The notes under the pieces: model-generated | Seen by the model: the letters and a program-made list of their open reading frames with translations, nothing else | What the model was told of the DNA's origin: nothing | Database searches by the model: none | In this document: piece after piece, positions 52,850 to 60,672 of the stretch | Layout: every line of letters begins with the position of its first letter | Position numbering within the stretch: the stretch's first letter is position 1 | Origin: Tropicimonas sp047971885 | Lineage (GTDB): Bacteria > Pseudomonadota > Alphaproteobacteria > Rhodobacterales > Rhodobacteraceae | Direction: 5' to 3' | DNA length: 64,000 bases | Assembly: GCF_047971885.1 (NCBI RefSeq) | Contig: NZ_JBKEAE010000027.1 | Coordinates: forward strand, 1-64,000 | Program-made: the position numbers and the translations under genes

Positions 52850-53302
52850 ATGTCTGAAAGCCCCGGAGAGATTATCGCCGGCGGCGTGGTGCTGGCAATC
52901 GCCGCAGGTTTCCTGCTTTACGCCGCGCAGGGTGCGGGCGTTGCCGCATCGGGTGGCGGCTACGATCTGACGGCGTCGTTCCGTTCGGTCGAAGGGGTGG
53001 CGCTTGGTACCGACGTGCGTCTGGCGGGCGTCAAGGTCGGCACAGTCACCGGGCTGGAACTGAACCCGAAGACCTTCCGCGCCGACCTCAGGATCAGCGT
53101 CGGGGAAGCGCTGGAACTGCCCGAAGACAGTTCCATCGCCATCTCGTCCGAGGGGCTTCTGGGCGGCAATTTCGTCGAACTGGTGCCGGGCGGATCGCCG
53201 TTCAACCTCGAACCCGGCGGCGAGATCACCGACACGCAGGGCGCGCTGAGCCTGCTTGGCCTGCTCGCCAAGTTCGTCTCGTCCTCGGGCGAGGGGGATT
53301 GA
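52850..53302 (+). CDS. mlaD: MlaD-family lipid transport protein
   Basis: 150 residues. N-terminal membrane anchor (about 8-28) and one MCE/MlaD domain with VEGVALGTDVRLAGVKVG, followed by ISSEGLLGGNFVEL. Periplasmic hexameric tunnel component of the phospholipid transport system (Mla) between outer and inner membranes. The stop overlaps the next gene's start as TGATG. The ATPase and permease genes are not adjacent. Confidence 0.93.
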   Translation: MSESPGEIIAGGVVLAIAAGFLLYAAQGAGVAASGGGYDLTASFRSVEGVALGTDVRLAGVKVGTVTGLELNPKTFRADLRISVGEALELPEDSSIAISSEGLLGGNFVELVPGGSPFNLEPGGEITDTQGALSLLGLLAKFVSSSGEGD

Positions 53303-53694
53303 TGCCGATGTTCGGGTGGCGGTTTGCGGCCTGGCTTGCGCTGGTGCTCGCCGGCGGACTGCCGGCGGCGGCGGTCGAGCAGACGGTGCAGATTCAGGCC
53401 GCGAGCGCGCAAGGCGCGGTGATTCGCGTGCTTGACAAGGTGACCGGCGCGATCACCGATGTCGAGATCGCGCGCGGTCAGACAAAGGTGATCGGCCGGC
53501 TGATAATCGTGCTTGGCGATTGCCGCTATCCGGTGGGAAACCCCAATTCCGATGCCTGGGCGTGGCTCGACATTCGCGACGACACGCTTGCCGTGCCGGT
53601 GTTCGGCGGCTGGATGACGGCCTCGTCCCCGGCGCTGAACGGGCTCGATCATGCGCGTTACGATGTCTGGGTATTGCGCTGCAGCAATTCCTGA
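53302..53694 (+). CDS. DUF2155 secreted protein
   Basis: 130 residues, starts MPMFGWRF (ATG 53302, in a TGATG overlap with mlaD); Sec signal ending near AAAVE. The mature part has the DUF2155 motif VIRVLDKVTGAITDVEIARGQ (first part up to VEIA), then AWLDIRDD and HARYDVWVLRCS. Periplasmic; probably linked to cell-envelope lipid or cofactor handling because it accompanies mlaD. The last 37 bases overlap the convergent aat gene. Confidence 0.85.
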   Translation: MPMFGWRFAAWLALVLAGGLPAAAVEQTVQIQAASAQGAVIRVLDKVTGAITDVEIARGQTKVIGRLIIVLGDCRYPVGNPNSDAWAWLDIRDDTLAVPVFGGWMTASSPALNGLDHARYDVWVLRCSNS

Positions 53695-54299
53695 GGGACG
53701 GGCAGGGCGCCGGGCGCGTCGAAATCGGCATGAACCTGAAGGGCCCGCGCCAACAGCATGTGATATTTGTCGCGGTCGATCTCGATAGCGCCGAGGCGCG
53801 CCAGATGCGGGGTCAGGAACTGCGTGTCGAACAGCGTGAAGCGTGCGAGGCGCAACCGGTCGACCAGATAGGCCAGCGCCAGTTTCGAGGCGTCGGTGCG
53901 GCGCGAGAACATGCTTTCGCCGAAGAACGCCCCGCCAAGCGCCACCCCGTAGACCCCGCCCACCAGGTCGTCGCCGGCGCGTACCTCGATCGAATGGGCG
54001 AACCCCGTTCGGTGCAGGTGGCGATAGAGCGCAAAGATCGTGTCGTTGATCCAGGTCTCGTCACGGTCGGCGCAACCTTCGACAACACCCTCGAAATCCT
54101 CGTCCACGCTCACGGCGAACGGTGCCTGCCGGATGCGGCGCCGGAGCGATCGCGAGATGTGGAACCGGTCGAGCGGGAAAATGCCGCGCCGCTCGGGATC
54201 GACCCAGAAAACCTCGGCCGCCGCGCGTGCTTCGGCCATGGGAAATATCCCCATCGCATAGGCGCGCAACAAGAGGTTCGGGGTGATCTCTCCGCTCAT
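53658..54299 (-). CDS. aat: Leucyl/phenylalanyl-tRNA-protein transferase
   Basis: 213 residues. Adds Leu or Phe to N-terminal Lys/Arg for the N-end rule. Motifs: AYAMGIFPMAE, VFWVDPERRGIFPLD, GGVYGVALGGAFFGESMFSRRTDASK and FTLFDTQFLTPHLARLGA. The start MSGEITPNLLL is family-typical. Converges with DUF2155 with a 37-base 3' overlap. Confidence 0.95.
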   Translation of the reverse strand: MSGEITPNLLLRAYAMGIFPMAEARAAAEVFWVDPERRGIFPLDRFHISRSLRRRIRQAPFAVSVDEDFEGVVEGCADRDETWINDTIFALYRHLHRTGFAHSIEVRAGDDLVGGVYGVALGGAFFGESMFSRRTDASKLALAYLVDRLRLARFTLFDTQFLTPHLARLGAIEIDRDKYHMLLARALQVHADFDAPGALPVPQELLQRNTQTS

Positions 54300-54369
54300 G
54301 GCGCAACCTTACCGCCGCCGCACGGGTGCCGGCAATCGCCGCGCCTCGTTTCCCGTCCTGCGCCGCTGA

Positions 54370-54720
54370 TCAGCGGACGATGCGCACCTGCGCCCGGTCG
54401 AAGACCGTGGTCCGGGTCAGCGGGACATAGCTGGGCAGTTCGCCGTTCGGGCCGGGGGCGCCGGTGTATTCCGGAATGTCGTCCTCGGCGCTGGTGGTCG
54501 TAAGCTGCCGCGCGCGCTCGGCGCTGGCGCTGATCACCGGGGTCGAGGCGGGCAGGGAATAGGTCCGCTGCGTGGCGTCGGGCGGTACGTCGCAGCCGGC
54601 AACGATCATCGTTGCCGCCAGAGCGCCCGCCATGCGCAGAACCGTGGCCCGCAGCCCGATGCCCGCTTTTGCCGGAGCGTTCCGGATTGCCCCGCATTCA
54701 CGAATTGCACGATGTTTCAC
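54370..54720 (-). CDS. Putative lipoprotein of unknown function
   Basis: 116 residues from a GTG start with AGGAAGGAG upstream; an ATG at 54633 (MAGALAATMIVAGCD) is a second possible start (87 residues) and gives a standard lipoprotein signal. The lipobox is VAGC. The mature part is short, without recognised domain (ENDIPEYTGAPGPNG-type low-complexity, then YVPLTRTTVFDRAQVRIV). Between aat and accC on the same strand. Confidence 0.6.
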   Translation of the reverse strand: MKHRAIRECGAIRNAPAKAGIGLRATVLRMAGALAATMIVAGCDVPPDATQRTYSLPASTPVISASAERARQLTTTSAEDDIPEYTGAPGPNGELPSYVPLTRTTVFDRAQVRIVR

Positions 54721-54746
54721 GGCCTGTCACTCCTTCCTGGCTTCGC

Positions 54747-54765
54747 GGGCTTGCGCCGCAAGCCC
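54747..54765 (-). terminator. Hairpin after accC
   Basis: GGGCTTG, loop CGCCG, CAAGCCC forms a 7-bp stem between the accC stop and the lipoprotein start. No T-run follows on the minus strand, so termination strength is doubtful. Confidence 0.35.
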
Positions 54766-54807
54766 ACTCTAGCGGCCATCATCCGGTGCCGGTAGTGCGA
54801 AAGGCGC

Positions 54808-56154
54808 TCAGGCTTCGTGGGCGGCGAGCCACTTCTCCAGCCAGTGGATATCGTAGTTGCCGGTGGCGATGTCCGGCTCGGCCAGAAGCGCGTCGAACAG
54901 GGGCAGCGTGGTGTCCACCCCCTCGATCACGATTTCCGACAGCGCGCGCGACAGGCGCGAAAGCGCCTCGGACCGGTCGCGGCCGTGCACGATGAGCTTG
55001 CCGATCAGGCTGTCGTAATAGGGCGGAATCCGGTAGCCGCCATAAAGCGCCGAATCCATCCGCACGCCCAGCCCGCCCGGAGCGTGGTACATGCCGACGG
55101 TGCCGGGGTTGGGGGTGAAACCGGGCAGTTTCTCGGCGTTGATGCGCACCTCGACGGCGTGGCCGTTCACCTCCAGATCTTGCTGGGTGAATGACAGCGC
55201 CTGACCCTGGGCGACCCGGATCTGCTCGCGTACCAGATCGACGCCGAAGATCGCCTCGGTCACCGGATGCTCAACCTGAAGGCGGGTGTTCATCTCGATG
55301 AAGTAGAATTCGCCGTCCTCGAAGAGAAACTCGATGGTGCCGGCCCCGATATAGTTGATGCGGGCCACCGCGTCGGCGCAGATCGCGCCGATACGGGCAC
55401 GGGTTTCGGCATCGATCGCCGGGCCGGGGGCTTCTTCCAGAACCTTCTGGTGGCGGCGTTGCAGCGAACAGTCGCGTTCGCCCAGATGCACCGCGTTGCC
55501 CTTGCCATCGCCAAAGACCTGCACCTCGATATGGCGCGGCCGGCCGAGGTATTTCTCGATATAAACCTCGTCGTTGCCGAAGGCGGCCTTGGCTTCGGAG
55601 CGGGCGGTGCGGAAGGCCGTTTCCAGTTCGGCGGCCGATCTGGCCAGCTTCATGCCGCGCCCGCCGCCGCCGGCGGTGGCCTTGATGATGACCGGATAGC
55701 CGATTTCGGCCGCCACCGTCCTGGCGGTCTCGTAATCCGGCACGCCGCCGTCCGAGCCCGGAACCACCGGCACGCCAAGGTTCTTCATTGTCTCCTTGGC
55801 GGTGATCTTGTCGCCCATGATGCGGATATGCTCCGCCGTCGGGCCGATGAAGGTCAGGTCGTGATCCTCGACCACCTGCACGAAGGCGGCATTTTCGGAC
55901 AGGAAGCCGTAGCCCGGGTGAATCGCGTCGGCGCCGGTGATCTCGCAGGCCGAAATGATCGCGGGAAAGCTGAGGTAGGATTGCGCCGACGGCGGCGGAC
56001 CGATGCAGACGGATTCGTCGGCAAGCCGGACATGCATGGCATCGGAATCGGCGGTGGAATGGACCGCGACCGAACGGATGCCCATTTCGCGGCAGGCGCG
56101 GAGGACTCGCAGCGCGATCTCGCCGCGGTTGGCGATCAGAATCTTGTCGAACAT
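54808..56154 (-). CDS. accC: Acetyl-CoA carboxylase, biotin carboxylase subunit
   Basis: 448 residues. ATP-grasp enzyme that carboxylates biotin on AccB, first step of fatty acid synthesis. The N-terminus MFDKILIANRGEIALRVLRAC, the ATP loop GGGGRGMKLA and the active site EMNTRLQVEHPVTE are intact. Its ATG shares a base with the accB stop (TAATG), so the pair are translationally coupled. Confidence 0.97.
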   Translation of the reverse strand: MFDKILIANRGEIALRVLRACREMGIRSVAVHSTADSDAMHVRLADESVCIGPPPSAQSYLSFPAIISACEITGADAIHPGYGFLSENAAFVQVVEDHDLTFIGPTAEHIRIMGDKITAKETMKNLGVPVVPGSDGGVPDYETARTVAAEIGYPVIIKATAGGGGRGMKLARSAAELETAFRTARSEAKAAFGNDEVYIEKYLGRPRHIEVQVFGDGKGNAVHLGERDCSLQRRHQKVLEEAPGPAIDAETRARIGAICADAVARINYIGAGTIEFLFEDGEFYFIEMNTRLQVEHPVTEAIFGVDLVREQIRVAQGQALSFTQQDLEVNGHAVEVRINAEKLPGFTPNPGTVGMYHAPGGLGVRMDSALYGGYRIPPYYDSLIGKLIVHGRDRSEALSRLSRALSEIVIEGVDTTLPLFDALLAEPDIATGNYDIHWLEKWLAAHEA

Positions 56155-56651
56155 TATTCGATGATCATCAGGGGGGCGCCGAACTCGACCGGGGCGCCGT
56201 TTTCCACCAGAATGCGCCGGATCGTCCCGGCATGCGGCGCGGGGATCTGGTTCATCGTCTTCATCGCCTCGATGATCAGGATCGTCTGGCCCTCGGCGAC
56301 CTGATCGCCGATGGCGACGAAGGCGGGCGCACCCGGCTCGGGGGCCAGATAGGCGGTGCCGACCATGGGCGAGGTCACCGCGCCCGGCAGTTGGGCGGGG
56401 TCTTCGACCGGTGCCGCCGGTGCGGGCGCCGCGACGGCATGCGCCGGGGCGGGCGCCGTCGCGTGGGCGACCGGGGGCGGTGCATAGGAAATGACGGCGG
56501 GTGCCGCAACCTGCCGGCTCACCCGGACGTTCAGGCTGTCGTCCTCGCCGTATTCGCGCTTGACCTCAAGCTCGGTCAGCTCGTTGGCACGCAACAGTTC
56601 CGCGAGCGCCTGAATGAAGGCGACATCCGCGTCCTGACTCTTTGTGGTCAT
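56154..56651 (-). CDS. accB: Acetyl-CoA carboxylase, biotin carboxyl carrier protein
   Basis: 165 residues. N-terminal helical part, a Pro/Ala-rich linker (about 68-92), and a C-terminal biotinyl domain with the motif IEAMKTMNQIPAP (biotin on the Lys). First gene of accBC. A second biotinyl protein lies at the start of the window, but that one is in a different, sodium-pump context. Confidence 0.96.
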   Translation of the reverse strand: MTTKSQDADVAFIQALAELLRANELTELEVKREYGEDDSLNVRVSRQVAAPAVISYAPPPVAHATAPAPAHAVAAPAPAAPVEDPAQLPGAVTSPMVGTAYLAPEPGAPAFVAIGDQVAEGQTILIIEAMKTMNQIPAPHAGTIRRILVENGAPVEFGAPLMIIE

Positions 56652-56768
56652 CTGGCCCTTGCCCCTATTATCTGCTTTCGCATGTTCCTCTAGCTCAAGC
56701 GGCCCGGTGAGGGAAGGTCGGATATGGGGGTGCGGCGCCGGCTTCTCGATGCCCGGTTGCCCAGGGGA

Positions 56769-58076
56769 TCATTCCGCCGCACAGGCCGCCGCCGTGTTGT
56801 TCGGATGCTGCGTCCAGTTGCCGGGAATATCGGTCACCGTCCTGCCGGTGCGTGGATCGACCTCTCCCGCCTTCAGCTGCCGCATGGTGATGCATCCGTC
56901 GACGGGGCAGACATTGACGCAGAGATTGCAGGCGACGCATTCGCTATCGTCCACCTCGAAGATACGGCCCTCTTTCATCAGGATCGCCTGATGCGATGTA
57001 TCCTCGCAGGCAGCGAAACAGCGGCCGCACTTGATGCAGGCGTCCTGATCTATCTGCGCCTTGGTGATGTAGTTGAGGTTCAGATACTGCCAGTCGGTGA
57101 CATTGGGCACCGCCCGGCCGGTGATGTCGGCAACCGTCGCGTGGCCCTTTTCGTCCATCCACGCCGAGAGGCCGGCGATCATCTCCTGCACGACGCGGAA
57201 TCCATAGGTCATGGCGGCGGTGCAGACCTGGACGTTGCCCGCACCAAGCGCAAGGAACTCGGCCGCATCGCGCCAGGTGGTTACCCCGCCGATACCGCTG
57301 ATCGGCAGGCCGGCGGTTTCCGGGTTGCGGGCGATCTCGGCCACCATGTTCAGCGCGATCGGCCGCACCGCCGGGCCGCAGTAGCCGCCGTGGGTGCCCT
57401 TGCCGTCGATGGTCGGTTCGGGCGACATGGTGTCGAGGTTGACCGAGGTGATCGAATTCACCGTGTTGATCAGGCTGACCGCATCGGCGCCACCGCGTTT
57501 GGCGGCCTCGGCGGGCGGGACGATGCTGGTCACGTTGGGGGTAAGCTTCACGATCACCGGCATCCGGGTGGCGGCCTTGCACCAGCGGGTGACCATCTCG
57601 AGATATTCCGGCACCTGACCCACCGCCGAGCCCATGCCGCGTTCGGCCATGCCGTGCGGGCAGCCAAAGTTCAGTTCCACCCCGTCGGCGCCGGTCGCCT
57701 CGACCAGAGGCAGGATTTTCTTCCACGCCTCCTCCTCGCAGGGCACCATCAGCGAAACAACCAGCGCGCGGTCCGGATAGTCCTTTTTGACGGCGGCGAT
57801 CTCGCGCAGGTTCACCGCCAGTGGGCGGTCGGTGATAAGCTCGATGTTGTTGAGGCCCAGAAGCCGCCGGTCGGCGCCCCAGACCGCGCCGTAGCGCGGG
57901 CCGTTAACGTTGACCACCGGCGGGCCGTCTTCACCCAGCGTCTTCCAGACCACGCCGCCCCAGCCGGCGTCGAAGGCGCGGCGGACGTTGTATTCCTTGT
58001 CCGTCGGCGGGGCAGAGGCCAGCCAGAACGGGTTGGGCGACTTGATGCCGATGAATTCGCTTGCAAGATTTGCCAT
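56769..58076 (-). CDS. preA: NAD-dependent dihydropyrimidine dehydrogenase, subunit PreA
   Basis: 435 residues. N-terminal FMN-binding TIM barrel like dihydroorotate dehydrogenase (NPFWLASAPPTDKEYN, NFGCPHGMAERGMG with the Cys catalytic acid, NTVNSI), then two [4Fe-4S] ferredoxin sites, CIKCGRCFAAC and CVACNLCVNVCPVDGC. Reduces uracil and thymine to dihydro forms using electrons from PreT. The start MANLASEFIG is chosen by homology. It begins 11 bases after preT. Confidence 0.94.
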   Translation of the reverse strand: MANLASEFIGIKSPNPFWLASAPPTDKEYNVRRAFDAGWGGVVWKTLGEDGPPVVNVNGPRYGAVWGADRRLLGLNNIELITDRPLAVNLREIAAVKKDYPDRALVVSLMVPCEEEAWKKILPLVEATGADGVELNFGCPHGMAERGMGSAVGQVPEYLEMVTRWCKAATRMPVIVKLTPNVTSIVPPAEAAKRGGADAVSLINTVNSITSVNLDTMSPEPTIDGKGTHGGYCGPAVRPIALNMVAEIARNPETAGLPISGIGGVTTWRDAAEFLALGAGNVQVCTAAMTYGFRVVQEMIAGLSAWMDEKGHATVADITGRAVPNVTDWQYLNLNYITKAQIDQDACIKCGRCFAACEDTSHQAILMKEGRIFEVDDSECVACNLCVNVCPVDGCITMRQLKAGEVDPRTGRTVTDIPGNWTQHPNNTAAACAAE

Positions 58077-58087
58077 GGCTCCGCCTC

Positions 58088-59443
58088 CTATTCGGCTGCC
58101 CGGGCGGCCTGGCCCGTCAGGCTGGCGTTGATGTCTTCGGCGGCGTCGCGCCCGTTGGCGACGGCGGTCACCGTCAGGTCGTTGCCGCCGGCGGCGCAAT
58201 CCCCCCCGGCCCAGACCCCACGCAGCGAGGTCCGCCCCGGCCCGTGAACGACGATCTTGCCGTCCGCTGTCTCGATCACGCCGGGAACACCGTCAAGCGA
58301 CTGGCCGATGGCCTTGAGAACCTGATCTGCCCTGAGGGTGAAGGTCTCGTCGGACAGGCGCGGGCCGCCAGGGCCGTTGTCGGTATAGGCGAAGGTCACC
58401 GATTCGATCACCGCGTCGCCGTTGAACGCAACCGGCTGGGCGTTGAGAATGATCTGCACCCCCTTCGACGCCGCGAGTTCCTGCTCGTAGGTCGAGGCAG
58501 AGAGGTTTTCGCGCCCGCGCCGGTAAACCATGGTGACATTTTCTGCGCCGAGCAGCCTGGACTGGATTGCCGCATCGACCGCCGTCATGCCGCCGCCGAT
58601 CACCACCACGTCGCGCCCCACCGGAATGGTCGAGACATCCGCCGCCTGCCGCAACCCGGCGATGAAATCGACCGCATTGCCGACATTTGCCTTGCTTTCG
58701 CCCTCGGTGCGCAGGGCGTTCACCCCGGCAAGCCCGATGGCGAGGAAGATCGCGTCGTACTCGCCCTGCAATTCGTCGAGCGACAGGTTCTCGCCCAGTT
58801 TCCGGCCCTGGTGGAAGGTGATCCCGCCGATCTTCATCAGCCAGTCGACCTCGAAACTGGCGTAATCGTTGGTCGTCTTGTAGCTGGCGATGCCGTATTC
58901 GTTCAGCCCGCCGGGCTTGTCGCGGGCATCAAAGATCGCCACATCGTGCCCCATCACCGCCAGCCGGTGCGCGCAGGACAGGCCCGCCGGGCCGGCCCCG
59001 ACCACCGCGATCCGCCTGCCGGTGGCGGCGGCGCGGCCGAAGGGCTGCACGCCCTGTGCCATCAGGTGATCGGTCGCATAGCGCTGCAACTGGCCGATCT
59101 CGACCGGCGCGCCCTCGGCAGCGTTGCGAACGCAGGCCTCCTCGCACAGCGTTTCGGTCGGGCAGACACGGGCACACATGCCGCCAAGGATATTCCGGGA
59201 AAAGATAGTCAATGCCGCATTGTCCGGATCGCCCGACTGGATCTGCCGGATGAACATCGGCACGTCGATTTCCGTCGGGCAGGCGGTGGTACAGGGGGCG
59301 TCGAAGCAGAAATAGCACCGGTCCGCTGCGACTGCGGCCTCGTGGGCGTCGAACGGCGGGTGAAGGTCGTCGAAATTGCTGTTGTAGGTTGCCTGGTCGA
59401 GTCGCCCCGCGACCACACCCGGCGTTCTCTGGCTGTTGGTCAT
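58088..59443 (-). CDS. preT: NAD-dependent dihydropyrimidine dehydrogenase, subunit PreT
   Basis: 451 residues. N-terminal Fe-S region (CYFCFDAPCTTACPTEIDVP, then CARVCPTETLCEEACVR), followed by FAD-binding (VVGAGPAGLSCAHRLA) and NAD-binding (VVIGGGMTAVDAA) domains of the glutamate-synthase small-subunit type. Passes electrons from NADH to PreA. First gene of the preTA operon; a RutR-type site lies 74 bases before its start. Confidence 0.94.
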   Translation of the reverse strand: MTNSQRTPGVVAGRLDQATYNSNFDDLHPPFDAHEAAVAADRCYFCFDAPCTTACPTEIDVPMFIRQIQSGDPDNAALTIFSRNILGGMCARVCPTETLCEEACVRNAAEGAPVEIGQLQRYATDHLMAQGVQPFGRAAATGRRIAVVGAGPAGLSCAHRLAVMGHDVAIFDARDKPGGLNEYGIASYKTTNDYASFEVDWLMKIGGITFHQGRKLGENLSLDELQGEYDAIFLAIGLAGVNALRTEGESKANVGNAVDFIAGLRQAADVSTIPVGRDVVVIGGGMTAVDAAIQSRLLGAENVTMVYRRGRENLSASTYEQELAASKGVQIILNAQPVAFNGDAVIESVTFAYTDNGPGGPRLSDETFTLRADQVLKAIGQSLDGVPGVIETADGKIVVHGPGRTSLRGVWAGGDCAAGGNDLTVTAVANGRDAAEDINASLTGQAARAAE

Positions 59444-59516
59444 CGCACAACCTCTGCTGGAGAAAGACTATTTTCCAACGCTGGCACGGGTTGGTGCGCG
59501 AAATCAAATTTATTTT

Positions 59517-59532
59517 TTGACCGTCTGGTTAA
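59517..59532. promoter_or_regulatory. RutR-type operator upstream of preT
   Basis: TTGACCGTCTGGTTAA matches 12 of 14 defined positions of the RutR site TTGACCAnnTGGTCAA. It stands 74-89 bases before the preT start, in the 288-base gap between preT and the RutR-like regulator's own 3' end. A probable operator controlling preTA. Confidence 0.65.
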
Positions 59533-59731
59533 ATTTTGCTTTCCGGTCCGGCTTTCCATCGTGTCAAACAATATGAAAATCAATGAATTGAACGGTCATC
59601 TTTATGTCGTGCTTTCGGTTTGGCGGAAGCCATCACCATTGCCGGCGGTCATTCGCTGATCGCGCCGCGACAGATGCCGCCACGGGTTTGGGCAATCGGA
59701 AAACCCGCCGAAGGAGCGGAGCAGAGCGTCG

Positions 59732-60370
59732 TCAGGGGGTCAGCAGTTTGGTGAACAGCGTCACCAGATAGGCTTCGGCCTCGGGGAAGGGATCGCCGCC
59801 CTCGGGGCCGAGCATGAGGCGCACCTGGATATCGAAATCGGCATAATGCTGGGTCAGCGCCCACATCGAGAATATCAGGTGATAGGGGTGAACCTTTTCT
59901 ATCCTGCCCTCGGCGGCCCAGCCGGCGATCACCGCCGCCTTTTCATCGACCAGCGGCTTCAGCGCGTCGGGTATCAGTTCCGACAGATGGGGGGCTCCGA
60001 GCAGGATTTCATTGGCGAAGAGCCGGCTTTCGCGCGGGGATTCGCGGCTTATCTCGAGCTTGCGACGGACATAGGCGAGCAATTCGGGGATCGGGTCGCC
60101 GTTGGCGTCGAGCGAGCGCATCGGCTCGATCCAGCTTTCCAGCAACCCGTCGAGCAGCGCCCGGTGCATCGCCTCCTTGCTGGGGAAATAATAGAGCAGG
60201 TTCGGCTTCGACAGACCGGCCTCGGCGGCGATCTGGTCGAGCGTGGCGCCAAAGAAGCCCTTGGCGGAAAACACCTCCAGCGCGGCTTCCAGAATCGTCT
60301 CGTGATTCCGGCGCTGAATCCGTGTCATCGGCTGATCGCCGCCGTAGTTCTGCGGATCGGGAGGATTCAT
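59732..60370 (-). CDS. rutR: TetR-family regulator, RutR-like
   Basis: 212 residues. N-terminal TetR helix-turn-helix (about 20-66, AKGFFGATLDQIAAEAGLSKPNLLYYFPSK), then the ligand domain with the RutR-like block LLGAPHLSELIPDALKPLVDEKAAVIAGWAAEG and FSMWALTQHYADF. RutR responds to uracil and thymine. It is surrounded by pyrimidine catabolism genes, and three matching sites lie in its two neighbouring gaps. It is very likely the local repressor. Symbol by similarity. Confidence 0.9.
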   Translation of the reverse strand: MNPPDPQNYGGDQPMTRIQRRNHETILEAALEVFSAKGFFGATLDQIAAEAGLSKPNLLYYFPSKEAMHRALLDGLLESWIEPMRSLDANGDPIPELLAYVRRKLEISRESPRESRLFANEILLGAPHLSELIPDALKPLVDEKAAVIAGWAAEGRIEKVHPYHLIFSMWALTQHYADFDIQVRLMLGPEGGDPFPEAEAYLVTLFTKLLTP

Positions 60371-60672
60371 CTTGCGCCCAATTATCGGTCAGGACTGCCG
60401 GACCGGGGTTGCGCAACGGGCACAGCGCGTCCGGCTATTGCTCTGCATTGACTGGTTTCCATCCCGTGGTAGCGTGATGTCGACCGGTTGGTCAAATAAT
60501 TCTGCCGGTTGGTCAAAATAACGCAGGCTCCGCGAAGGGCCGGCTGACAGGGAAGCGGGAATGCCATGCCTGTGCATCGAAGCGGCGATCTGGCCGGGCG
60601 TGCCCGGACGGCATATGCTGCCCGGCCCGGTCGGCCCGCAGGCGAAAGCCGCAGGAAGAAATGGAGTATATC
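60371..60672. other. Divergent regulatory gap between rutR-like gene and hyuC-like gene
   Basis: About 300 bases between two divergent genes. It contains tandem RutR-type sites (60480-60516), described separately, and otherwise nothing that looks coding or repeated. Confidence 0.6.
60480..60516. promoter_or_regulatory. Tandem RutR-type operators
   Basis: Box 1 TCGACCGGTTGGTCAA (60480-60495) matches 12 of 14 positions of TTGACCAnnTGGTCAA. Box 2 TCTGCCGGTTGGTCAA (60501-60516) matches 10 of 14 and begins 21 bases later, two helical turns. They lie 110-146 bases before the regulator start and 157-193 before the amidohydrolase start, so they could serve both directions. Confidence 0.65.

Noticed and set aside
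59590..59750. Short plus-strand frame containing AGGHSLI, like the FAD motif of CoxM proteins
   Set aside because: About 50 codons with no start, and no further similarity; a chance motif or a very decayed fragment cannot be distinguished.
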